The notes under the pieces are model-generated. The model did not search any database and was not told where the DNA came from. It worked only from the letters and a program-made list of their open reading frames with translations. A stretch of DNA of 64,000 nt from Fervidobacterium_A thailandense. Lineage in GTDB: Bacteria; Thermotogota; Thermotogae; Thermotogales; Fervidobacteriaceae. Position 1 is the first letter of the stretch, and each line of letters opens with the position of its first letter. The stretch lies in assembly GCF_041505935.1 (NCBI RefSeq), contig NZ_CP140110.1. The stretch is one strand, 5' to 3'. Below, in pieces: positions 26,235 to 34,585 of this stretch. The position numbers and the translations under genes were made by a program.

Positions 26235-26618
26235 ATGTCGGAAGCAAGGTACAATTCCCTTGAAGAATTCAAAAAGTTTCGCGAGGAAATGAACAAAGAG
26301 ATTCTTGAACGTGGAACTTTGAACACAAAGCGCTTCTGGGCACTGGATGGTGCAGTCTACAAGGACGGCGCGCTCGATTCAAAGACCAAAGAACTCATGG
26401 GTCTTGTGGCATCGTTGGTGCTAAGATGCGACGATTGTATCACCTACCATATGATCCGGTGTGCCCAACTTGGAGTAACAGACGAAGAATTTTTTGAGAC
26501 ATTCGATATAGCGCTGATCGTTGGTGGCTCGATTACAATCCCGCATGTGAGAAGGGCCGTTAGCACACTTTTGGAGATACGGAGGCTTCAAGCAAGTGGC
26601 AAAAGTGTTTCTATTTGA
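26235..26618 (+). CDS. AhpD-like carboxymuconolactone decarboxylase family protein
   Basis: A 127-residue all-helical protein with the redox motif CDDCITYH near 65-72 (CxxC with the following His), as in AhpD-type peroxidase partners. True decarboxylases lack the CxxC, so a thiol-redox role is more likely. The ATG follows GGGAGG. Its last 23 bases overlap the GTG start of polA in another frame, so the two are probably translated from one message. The substrate is unknown. Confidence 0.87.
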   Translation: MSEARYNSLEEFKKFREEMNKEILERGTLNTKRFWALDGAVYKDGALDSKTKELMGLVASLVLRCDDCITYHMIRCAQLGVTDEEFFETFDIALIVGGSITIPHVRRAVSTLLEIRRLQASGKSVSI

Positions 26619-29292
26619 CGGCACTGGATTGATTTACAGGGCGTTTTTCGCTATAGATCAGTCCTTGAGTACGACGACCGGTATTCCAACCGGTGCGTTG
26701 TATGGTTTGACCAGAATGCTTGTTAAATTCTTGAAAGAAAACGTGGTAGTTGGTGAAGACTACTGCGCGTTCGTCATTGACGTGAAGGGTGGTAGCACGT
26801 ACAGAAAGCAGTTGTATGAGCAGTACAAAGCGCACAGACCTGAGACACCAGAACTTTTGCTCGAACAGATCAAACACGTTGGTGAAATCGTGGAAGCGTT
26901 TGGAATAAGGCTCCTAAAACAACCGGGTTACGAGGCCGATGATATCATCGCAACACTCGTAAAAAGGTTCAAGAATGAGTTGGAGAAAAGAAAAATCAAC
27001 GAGATAAATGTCGTCACAAGCGACAAGGACCTCTTACAACTTGTAGACAGGAACGTCAGTGTCTGGCGTGTTGAGCGTGGTGTGACGGACGTAAAGAAGT
27101 ACACCCCGCTCGATGTAAAGGAAAAATACGGTGTAATGCCAGAACAGATAAAAGATTACCTCGCACTCGTAGGTGACGCTTCCGATAACGTACCCGGCGT
27201 TCCCGGAATTGGTGAGAAGACCGCGCAAAGGATACTCCAGGAATTCGGGACCATCGAGAACGCACTTAAATTCAAACAAAGACTGCCCGAAAAGGTGCGT
27301 TCTGCCCTGGAGGAACACTACGAAGAACTGGAACTGAGCAGAAAATTGGTCGAACTCGACTCCAACGTGGAACTGCAAATTGAGCTCGATGAGCTAATTT
27401 ATAAGGGTTACGAAAAATCAAGATTACTGGAAGTCCTAAAAAAATTCGAATTCTCGAGCATCATAAGGGAGTTGCAATTAACGACCGACTTAACGAAGGA
27501 GGCTAAATACTCTTGGGTCTCGGACGAGAGGGAACTGAAAAAGCTCCTTGAACGAATCGAACAAACCAAGAAAATAGCCCTCGATTTGGAAACAACATCG
27601 CTCGATCCTTACACCGGTTCGATAGTTGGCATCTCGATCGCCGTGGATGAGGGCGAAGCATATTACATCCCAGTTGGTCACAAAGGCTCAAAAAACATCG
27701 ACCACGCAACGATTAAAGAGTTTTTAAACGCTCTGCTGTCGAAAAACATCAAGATCGGCGGACACAACCTGAAATTCGACCTGAAATTCATTCACAGGTT
27801 TGGATATCCTCTCTTCACACCAAGCTTTGACACCATGATCGAAGCGTACCTCCTAAACCCCAACGAAAAGCGCTTTAACTTGGACGAACTATCGGTTAAG
27901 ATACTGGGGCACAAGATGATCTCCTACGAAGAGGTTGTGCAATCGTCCCTACCGCTTTTCGCGGGGGACTTTTCTTACGTTTCCCTTGAAGCAGCGACCA
28001 AATACGCTTGCGAAGATGCCGATGTTAGTTTGCGACTCCACAACCGTTTCTATCCCCTGTTGTACTCAAACGAATTGGTTGAACTGTACGAGAAGATAGA
28101 ACTCCCAATCGTTGAAGTCCTCGCACAAATGGAACTCAACGGCGTTTACTTCGATCTGGAGTACTTATCTAAGCTCTCAACTGAAATGGAGAAGAAGATG
28201 AACGTACTTTCGCAAAGAATCTTCCAGATAGCTGGAGAAAGTTTCAACTTGAATTCTCCAAAACAAATCGCGTACGTATTGTTCGATAAACTCAAACTCC
28301 CAACTGTTAAAGAAACTGATACGGGAGCCTTTTCAACGGACGTCGAGGTACTTGAAACTCTCGCGCAGGATTACGAAATCGCAAAACTCATCCTCGAGTA
28401 CAGAAAGATACAGAAACTCAAGAGCACCTACGTAGACACGATTCCAACGATGATAAACCCTGTCACTAAGAGAGTTCACGCATCGTTCAACCAGACTGGA
28501 ACCGCCACGGGCAGACTGAGTAGCTCCGAACCGAATTTACAGAACTTACCAAGTAGGACAGAAGAGGGAAGGGAAATCAGAAGCGCGGTAAAACCTCAAA
28601 AACCGGATTGGTGGATCATCGGTGCAGATTACTCACAGATAGAACTGCGCGTACTTGCACACATGTCAGAAGACGAACAACTCATTAAAGCCTTTTCCGA
28701 AGGCAAAGATATTCACCTTGAAACGGCAAAACGCATCTTCAATGTGAGTGATGAATTTATCACCGAAAGCATGCGTAGGATCGGGAAAATGGTGAACTTT
28801 GCGATTATTTACGGTGTTTCCCCTTACGGACTTGCAAAAAGAATCGGAATGGATGTCAAAGAAACAAGAAAGATGATCGAAAATTACTTTGAGCACTACA
28901 AAGGTGTTCAAAGGTATGTCTCCGAAATAAAAGAATTTGCAAGGAAAAACGGCCACGTTAGAACGTTGTTCGGAAGAAAGCGGGATATTCCTCATATTCT
29001 CTCAAAAGACCAAAACATAAGAAGTGAAGGTGAACGAATTGCTGTGAACACCCCGATCCAAGGCACGGCCGCGGACATCATGAAGATTGCTATGATACGT
29101 ATACACGAACGGTTCAAAGCCGAAGGATTAAAGAGCATGATGATACTCCAGGTTCACGACGAACTCGTCTTCGAAGTGCCGGACGACGAGGTGGAGAAAG
29201 TTAAGAACATCGTTAAGGAAGAGATGGAAAATGCTGTGAAACTTCGTGTTCCGCTCGTAGTCGACCTGTACGTTGAAAAATCCATGGCATGA
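26596..29292 (+). CDS. polA: DNA polymerase I
   Basis: A 898-residue polymerase with all three domains. The 5' nuclease is at 1-290 (KGGSTYRKQLYEQYKAHR, GYEADDIIA, DASDNVPGVPGIGEKTA in pieces). The 3'-5' exonuclease, about 300-480, has intact motifs DLETT, NLKFD and the Y-x3-D of YACED, so proofreading should be active. The polymerase has motif A DYSQIELR near 678 and motif C VHDE near 853. The GTG start lies 10 bases after GGAGG within the previous gene. Confidence 0.96.
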   Translation: MAKVFLFDGTGLIYRAFFAIDQSLSTTTGIPTGALYGLTRMLVKFLKENVVVGEDYCAFVIDVKGGSTYRKQLYEQYKAHRPETPELLLEQIKHVGEIVEAFGIRLLKQPGYEADDIIATLVKRFKNELEKRKINEINVVTSDKDLLQLVDRNVSVWRVERGVTDVKKYTPLDVKEKYGVMPEQIKDYLALVGDASDNVPGVPGIGEKTAQRILQEFGTIENALKFKQRLPEKVRSALEEHYEELELSRKLVELDSNVELQIELDELIYKGYEKSRLLEVLKKFEFSSIIRELQLTTDLTKEAKYSWVSDERELKKLLERIEQTKKIALDLETTSLDPYTGSIVGISIAVDEGEAYYIPVGHKGSKNIDHATIKEFLNALLSKNIKIGGHNLKFDLKFIHRFGYPLFTPSFDTMIEAYLLNPNEKRFNLDELSVKILGHKMISYEEVVQSSLPLFAGDFSYVSLEAATKYACEDADVSLRLHNRFYPLLYSNELVELYEKIELPIVEVLAQMELNGVYFDLEYLSKLSTEMEKKMNVLSQRIFQIAGESFNLNSPKQIAYVLFDKLKLPTVKETDTGAFSTDVEVLETLAQDYEIAKLILEYRKIQKLKSTYVDTIPTMINPVTKRVHASFNQTGTATGRLSSSEPNLQNLPSRTEEGREIRSAVKPQKPDWWIIGADYSQIELRVLAHMSEDEQLIKAFSEGKDIHLETAKRIFNVSDEFITESMRRIGKMVNFAIIYGVSPYGLAKRIGMDVKETRKMIENYFEHYKGVQRYVSEIKEFARKNGHVRTLFGRKRDIPHILSKDQNIRSEGERIAVNTPIQGTAADIMKIAMIRIHERFKAEGLKSMMILQVHDELVFEVPDDEVEKVKNIVKEEMENAVKLRVPLVVDLYVEKSMA

Positions 29293-29303
29293 ACTCAAAA
29301 CAA

Positions 29304-29335
29304 AAACCGACCGCTTGAAGCGGTCGGTTTTTGTT
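29304..29335. terminator. Bidirectional intrinsic terminator between polA and a receptor gene
   Basis: Stem ACCGACCGC/GCGGTCGGT with loop TTGAA. A run of A precedes it and a run of T follows, so it can end both polA (plus) and the convergent receptor gene (minus). Confidence 0.9.
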
Positions 29336-29351
29336 TTTCTTTCATTTTGCG

Positions 29352-31337
29352 CTACACCTTAAACCTTCTTACAGTTTCAACCAGCTTCTCTGCCAAGTCG
29401 TCCAAATTCTCCGCCGTCCTCGCCACCGTACTGATTGCATCCGCCTGCTGTTTTATCGCAGCCGTCACTTCCGACATCTGCTCCACCACACTCACCATCG
29501 ACTTGCTCGCACTATCCATTGCACTGCTCATCTCTTCCGCCGCCGCACTCTGCTCTTGCGCACTCGCCGCTAGGTTCTCTACCATCTGCGACATCCTTAC
29601 TATACTGTCCAGTATCTCCTGGAATTGACCCCTTACCAGGTTCGCCTGTTCCGTTGCTTTGTTCACTATCTCCACCGTCTCTCTCGTTGCCTCGCTCGCT
29701 TTCAAGCTTTCATCCAGTATACCCCTCAATATATTCGCTATGTTCTGCGTCGCTTGCTTACTCTCCTCAGCAAGCTTCCTAATCTCATCCGCAACAACCG
29801 CAAATCCCCTTCCAGCTTCTCCTGCCCTGGCTGCCTCTATCGCCGCGTTCAACGCAAGCAAGTTCGTCTGTTCCGCTATCGAGTTGATCGTGTCCACTAT
29901 CTCCCCTATGTTCTTCGCACTTTCTGACAACCTCTCCACCGTCTGGTACGTAACGTTTGCCTTCTCTTTTGTCTGATTGATCACATCCGTGATGGTGAGT
30001 ATCGCTTTTTGACCGTTGCTCGCGAGAGTGGAAACCTTGTTGGCTTCCTCGCTAAGTTTCTGGGATGCGTTCGCAACGTTCTGGGCACTTGCCGCCACCT
30101 CTTCAATACCACTCGTAAGCTCTTCGATTGCCGCGGAAGCGTTGTTGATGTTCGAGTTAACATTCTCAACCTGGGCGGTGAGTTCCTCGACAGTTGCACT
30201 CACTTCTTCTGAAACAGCCGCAACTTGGGCAGCTTCTTGCTTCACAACGCTCGAATCACTGCTGATTCTGTTTGCTATTTCCCTGAGTGACTGGATCATC
30301 GTATTCAAAACACCAGCCAATTTACCAAGCTCGTCTTTGCTGTCAAGACTCACCTGCGCCGTCAAGTCTCCACTGGCCACTTTCTCGGCAGTTGAAACAA
30401 GTTCTTTCAAAGGCTTTGTTACGTAAATCCTTATGATGAATACCGCGATCAAGAAAGCAACGATCGCAGCTATGGTAATTATCGACGTTAGTACAATGGT
30501 GATGTAATTAACTCTTCCCATCAGATCCTTTTCGAGCACGAGAGTGGCAAATATCCAACCATTCGGTAACCGTTTGTAACCCGTTATCCTCCTAACGTTG
30601 TTGAACGTGTACCCAAACACCCCACTTTCAGGCCCGGTGATCCACTTTTGGAAGAACTCCGTGTCTCTGACGTTTTTACCCACCAACTTTTCGTCAGTGT
30701 GAAGAAGAATCGTTCCGTCTTCCGCGACCACCGCATTCGAATAACCAAGGTCTTTACCTTTCGAAAGAAGAAGCTTTGTCAAAACGGAGATATCGAAGTC
30801 GAGAGCCACTACGCCCACGATTCCCTCCTCAGTTTGAATGGTTTTAGCAACGGTCACCACCAACTTCCCGGTTGCAGCATCCGGGTACGGTTTCGTGATA
30901 ATGATTTTTCCAGCGTTGGCTACCGCATCTTTGTACCACGGGCGCGTTGTTGGATCGTAACCTTCGGGCAACTCAGTTTCTGGGATTAAGTACATTCGCT
31001 TATCCTTGAACCCTGCGTATACGTACATGACGTTCGGATAACTCTTTAGAACGCTGTGGAACAACTTCTTCATCCACTCTTCTTCACCGTACTCGTTCTT
31101 GTAGACACCTTTGACGTTTGCATCATTCGATAAAAAGTCAACTAACTGAGTATAGCCCGAAAGAAAGTTTTGTAAACTATCCGCACTCCCATCCGCCATC
31201 GACTTGAGGTTTGTCATCGTATCACTTATGATACTCGAGCGAAGCATGAGCACCGAAATAACCCCGACCACCACGAGAGCACCTGTGAGCATGAACGCTA
31301 TGAACGAGATCTTCCAAAGGAAACTCCAGTTCTTCAT
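29352..31337 (-). CDS. Methyl-accepting chemotaxis protein with dCache sensor
   Basis: Chemoreceptor of 661 residues. TM1 is near 10-33. The extracytoplasmic double-Cache domain (about 35-285) includes the TRPWYKDA signature. TM2 is near 283-305, then HAMP. A long methylation and signalling coiled coil has the tip NLLALNAAIEAARAGEAGRG. The ligand is not predictable by eye, though dCache receptors often bind amino acids. The ATG follows AAAGGAGG by 7 bases. The last third of the gene (about 29350-29990) uses AGG, GCG and ATA codons noticeably more than its 5' part. Confidence 0.94.
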   Translation of the reverse strand: MKNWSFLWKISFIAFMLTGALVVVGVISVLMLRSSIISDTMTNLKSMADGSADSLQNFLSGYTQLVDFLSNDANVKGVYKNEYGEEEWMKKLFHSVLKSYPNVMYVYAGFKDKRMYLIPETELPEGYDPTTRPWYKDAVANAGKIIITKPYPDAATGKLVVTVAKTIQTEEGIVGVVALDFDISVLTKLLLSKGKDLGYSNAVVAEDGTILLHTDEKLVGKNVRDTEFFQKWITGPESGVFGYTFNNVRRITGYKRLPNGWIFATLVLEKDLMGRVNYITIVLTSIITIAAIVAFLIAVFIIRIYVTKPLKELVSTAEKVASGDLTAQVSLDSKDELGKLAGVLNTMIQSLREIANRISSDSSVVKQEAAQVAAVSEEVSATVEELTAQVENVNSNINNASAAIEELTSGIEEVAASAQNVANASQKLSEEANKVSTLASNGQKAILTITDVINQTKEKANVTYQTVERLSESAKNIGEIVDTINSIAEQTNLLALNAAIEAARAGEAGRGFAVVADEIRKLAEESKQATQNIANILRGILDESLKASEATRETVEIVNKATEQANLVRGQFQEILDSIVRMSQMVENLAASAQEQSAAAEEMSSAMDSASKSMVSVVEQMSEVTAAIKQQADAISTVARTAENLDDLAEKLVETVRRFKV

Positions 31338-31357
31338 ACAGCTACCTCCTTTTAATC

Positions 31358-32356
31358 TTAGTTTTGTTGGATGGTTTGACCTATTCTGCTAATCTCCGTG
31401 ATTAGGAATCCCTTTAAAACGGCCGTCATCGTTTGAACAATGTCGAGTGTGATTTTAAGAAGTTTGTCCAGTTTCCCCTCACCCTCAAGTTTCTTAAAGT
31501 CGTCCATCGAGGGAACTCTCGTTTCTAAAATACCTGAGAACGCGCGTCTAACTTCTCGGTGAACTTCCGGGAACTTGTAATAACCGTACATCATAACCTC
31601 GTAGATGAGTTTCTCCGGATCACCACTTACAAACCTCGGTTGTGTTTGACGAATGATTTCTCTCACATCCTCCGCATGTTTGGAGTAGTACACCAAAAAC
31701 AGTAAGTAATTATCATACGTGTAATGCGCGTTGTTCAGCATTCTCATGACTTTCTTGTCGAACAAACCGCTAAGCACTTCCCAGAACGTCCCGGGGGAAT
31801 TGTGGTAAGGTTGGAACAAGTCCTCAAGGTAGTGGATGGCATAAGACAGGAACCTGTAGCCCCAGTACTCATCACCTTTTTTAAAGGCCTCGCGGGACAT
31901 GTTTACAAAATGGACAAACGACCGATCACCCTCAAACGCTTCGATCGGCCCGAGTTTATAGCGCATGTGCCGGACACCCTGACTGTTACCGATCAGTGCT
32001 TGGAGTGGTGACAGGTTCAGCTCCTCGTCCATACCAAAGTCCGGGAACTGAGCGTAAATGGTCAGTATCTGCCAGACTGGAAGCTTACCGTCAACCGGTT
32101 CGGGATCAGGTGGAAAAACACCATCACCAAGATCGTCGAAGAACTTCCTTTTTCCCGCAAAATCATCTTTGTAGTAATGCTTTTCGTTGTAGATCCTGGT
32201 TTCTTTATAGGTGTATGGAGTGATCTGAACGAGTTTGTCAACATCGATAGGCAAGGATCTCACAACCAAGTAAGTATACGCCTCATGACCACTCCAAGCT
32301 AATGAAAAAGTGGCCAACGAAAGTACGAAAATCGTGAAGTGCTTCAAATTTTTCAC
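31358..32356 (-). CDS. Secreted zinc-dependent phospholipase C/S1-P1 nuclease-like protein
   Basis: A 332-residue exported protein. A 20-residue signal peptide (MKNLKHF then hydrophobic, ending SLA) leaves Trp21 as the mature N-terminus, followed by SGHEAY. In zinc phospholipases C and P1 nucleases, an N-terminal Trp ligates zinc through its amino group. Further ligands are plausible at His130 (GVRHMRY) and in AIHYLEDLFQPYHNS (His175, Asp179, His185). GTG 32356 is preferred, about 9 bases from AAAGGAG. It overlaps nothing but lies 7 bases after the secreted esterase, so the two are probably co-expressed. Lipase versus nuclease activity is undecided. Confidence 0.75.
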   Translation of the reverse strand: MKNLKHFTIFVLSLATFSLAWSGHEAYTYLVVRSLPIDVDKLVQITPYTYKETRIYNEKHYYKDDFAGKRKFFDDLGDGVFPPDPEPVDGKLPVWQILTIYAQFPDFGMDEELNLSPLQALIGNSQGVRHMRYKLGPIEAFEGDRSFVHFVNMSREAFKKGDEYWGYRFLSYAIHYLEDLFQPYHNSPGTFWEVLSGLFDKKVMRMLNNAHYTYDNYLLFLVYYSKHAEDVREIIRQTQPRFVSGDPEKLIYEVMMYGYYKFPEVHREVRRAFSGILETRVPSMDDFKKLEGEGKLDKLLKITLDIVQTMTAVLKGFLITEISRIGQTIQQN

Positions 32357-32363
32357 AGCTCTC

Positions 32364-33530
32364 TCACTCCTTTCCAAAGAAGAACATCAATAGTTCGGGA
32401 AACCTCCTTGCCCACGCACTTTCGGAGTGTGGTGCATTCCTGTCTTCCAAGTACAACAAATCCACGTTTTTCTTCATCTGAAGTAGCTTGTTCATGTTCC
32501 TTGCATCGAAGAGGTACACCTCGGGATTGGAACCCTCCGCAGTTCCAACATCCATATAAATTTTTGTCGGATACTGGAATTCGTTTTCTTTTACGTAATC
32601 GAATATCTTCTTATTCGCAAACCAAAACGCGGGGCTCATGACACCGAGCATTGAAAAAACATCGTTGTGTTTCAACCCGATGTACAAGGAGATTAATCCT
32701 CCCATGGACGACCCACAAATAGCTGTGTTTTCACGATCCGGTAGCGTTCTGAAATTTGCATCGATGTACGGCTTGAGCGTTTCGACGATGAACTTTGCGT
32801 ACAAATCTCCTTTGCCTCCACCGTAGTTTTCATCAACCCACGGGGAGTATTCGTTTCTCCTCTCGACACCAGTGTTGTAAATACCGACGATGATGATCGG
32901 CCTTATAGCTCCTTCCTTTATCAATCGCTCAGCAGATTCATCCGCTTCCCATTCGATGCCACTGAACGAAGTTGATTTGTCGAAAATGTTCTGACCATCG
33001 TGCATGTACAAAACAGGGTAGCGTTCCGTTGAGCTTTCATAATCCGGAGGTAAATAGATGATGATGTTTCTGTAATTTCCAAGCTCGGGAGAATAGAAAT
33101 TTTCAATCAGCTTGATGTTCCCGGTGTACGTCTTTCTCATCCCAGCCTTCCCCTTTTCCACAAAATCCCTCCAATGCATCACAACAAGTTTGACCTCCAT
33201 GTCATCTTGAATCTCCAAAACTCGGTTGGCTATCTCCTCACCGCGAGAGCCCTTTTCTACCGTTTCCCAAGAACCTCTCGTGAACTTGAATTCTATCCTT
33301 CCCGAGAGTTCGAAGGTGCCAACGTAGTACCAACCTTCCCTGTACAGTCTAAACCGCGGATCACCAGGATTCCAACCGTTGAAATTTCCAGCTATGAATA
33401 TCTCAGCATCATCAGGTGTGTACGTGGGAACTTCAACGATGAATGTTACTTTATACCCAAAAATTTTAGTGGCAGACACTACGGTTAGTATCATCGCAAA
33501 GAAGATTAACAGCTTTCCAAAACGTATCAC
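32364..33530 (-). CDS. Secreted esterase with N-terminal carbohydrate-binding-like domain
   Basis: A 388-residue protein. A signal peptide is followed at about 27-105 by a beta-sandwich resembling starch-binding or glycogen-binding domains (AEIFIAGNFNGWNPGD). The remainder is an alpha/beta hydrolase of the Fes/IroE/esterase-D type. The nucleophile is the Ser in GSSMGG at 273-278, MHDGQNIF is the oxyanion-side motif and the catalytic His is about 368 in APHSESAW. The start is GTG 33530, 6 bases from GGGAGGG. A role in cleaving esters on polysaccharides or peptides is inferred. Confidence 0.82.
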   Translation of the reverse strand: MIRFGKLLIFFAMILTVVSATKIFGYKVTFIVEVPTYTPDDAEIFIAGNFNGWNPGDPRFRLYREGWYYVGTFELSGRIEFKFTRGSWETVEKGSRGEEIANRVLEIQDDMEVKLVVMHWRDFVEKGKAGMRKTYTGNIKLIENFYSPELGNYRNIIIYLPPDYESSTERYPVLYMHDGQNIFDKSTSFSGIEWEADESAERLIKEGAIRPIIIVGIYNTGVERRNEYSPWVDENYGGGKGDLYAKFIVETLKPYIDANFRTLPDRENTAICGSSMGGLISLYIGLKHNDVFSMLGVMSPAFWFANKKIFDYVKENEFQYPTKIYMDVGTAEGSNPEVYLFDARNMNKLLQMKKNVDLLYLEDRNAPHSESAWARRFPELLMFFFGKE

Positions 33531-33580
33531 CCCGATCCCTCCCTGGCAACGTTGGTAACGGTAGATTACTAACACTAATC

Positions 33581-33589
33581 ATTATAGCA
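33581..33589 (-). promoter_or_regulatory. Extended -10 promoter of the esterase/phospholipase pair
   Basis: On the minus strand TGC-TATAAT (33589-33581) precedes the esterase GTG by about 50 bases. No convincing -35 is seen. The divergent EF-hand gene starts 100 bases away on the other strand. Confidence 0.6.
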
Positions 33590-33687
33590 CATCAGGTCGA
33601 TAAATATGAAAGAGAAAAAAGTTTTTCTGAGAAACTGCTAAAAACACGTGAAACAATTTACACTACGTCAAACGGTAGGTGAGAAGC

Positions 33688-34575
33688 ATGCGCGTTGATA
33701 AGTACGGAATTTCATTGGAAGCTGAGAACCTTTCTTTGAAGTATTCGAAAGTGAGGCAAAGTATACTATGCTACAAAACACCTGATACCCTTCATATAAC
33801 CATTAGGGAACACCGACCATCGCTCGACGATAAGGAACTGATGAAACTTAAAATTCTCAAGAGCATGCTCGAAAAGCTCACGGGAAACAAGCTAAAGCTC
33901 TACCTTCCAAAACCCACTTACAGTGTCGAGGTAAGCCTGGAGCGAGGCCAGGAAGTTGTCGAAATGGACAGCGAAGAAGAGAACTTGGAAGTTCAGTATT
34001 CTGGTTTCACAGCGAGAGGATTTGTTAAAACAAAGGATGGTAGAACTGTAGAGTTCTCGGCCAGAATCGAAAACTTCTCTTTGACTTACTCGTACCGCAG
34101 AATCCACGAAAAGGTTGTTGATCCGATAGTTCTCGAACTTGGAGGCACCGAAAGTAACAAAAAAGCCGTGGAGATCGATTTGAACTTCGACGGTCAAAAA
34201 GAACGTTTCTTCATCGGAGGAGGTTTAGGTTTTCTGGTCTACGATCGCAACGGTAACGGAAAAGTGGACAGCGCCGACGAACTTTTCGGACCGAGAACGG
34301 GGGACGGTTTTGCCGAACTTGCAAGACTGGACACGGATGGAGATAACTGGATTGACGAGGACGATATCGAATTTCTCAAATTGAAAATCTGGACCGTCGA
34401 CGAAAACGGTCGTGAGAAACTCGTTGGATTACTCGACCTGAATGTGGGAGCCATCTTTCTGGGGAATGTAAGTACACCTTTTGACTATTACGATCACATC
34501 GTTAGGAAATCAAGCATTTATCTGAGTGAGTCGGGAGCGCTAGGAGTGGTGAAGCAAATCGATTTGAGAGTTTGA
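33688..34575 (+). CDS. EF-hand calcium-binding domain protein of unknown function
   Basis: A 295-residue protein without a signal peptide. Two EF-hand or dockerin-like acidic loops lie in the second half: DRNGNGKVDSADE (about 186-198) and DTDGDNWIDEDD (about 215-226). They are preceded by EIDLNFDGQKE, which looks like a calcium-bearing strand. The N-terminal half is unrecognised. ATG 33688 follows AGGTGAG. A GTG three codons earlier is possible. The gene is convergent with the EVE/YTH nuclease gene (10-base gap) and divergent from the esterase. The function is unknown. Confidence 0.75.
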   Translation: MRVDKYGISLEAENLSLKYSKVRQSILCYKTPDTLHITIREHRPSLDDKELMKLKILKSMLEKLTGNKLKLYLPKPTYSVEVSLERGQEVVEMDSEEENLEVQYSGFTARGFVKTKDGRTVEFSARIENFSLTYSYRRIHEKVVDPIVLELGGTESNKKAVEIDLNFDGQKERFFIGGGLGFLVYDRNGNGKVDSADELFGPRTGDGFAELARLDTDGDNWIDEDDIEFLKLKIWTVDENGREKLVGLLDLNVGAIFLGNVSTPFDYYDHIVRKSSIYLSESGALGVVKQIDLRV

Positions 34576-34585
34576 TACTACACGA

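Noticed and set aside
29435..29782. Plus-strand reading frame rich in Ser and Pro opposite the chemoreceptor signalling domain
   Set aside because: It is the antisense of a conserved coiled-coil region, has low-complexity composition and no ribosome site.
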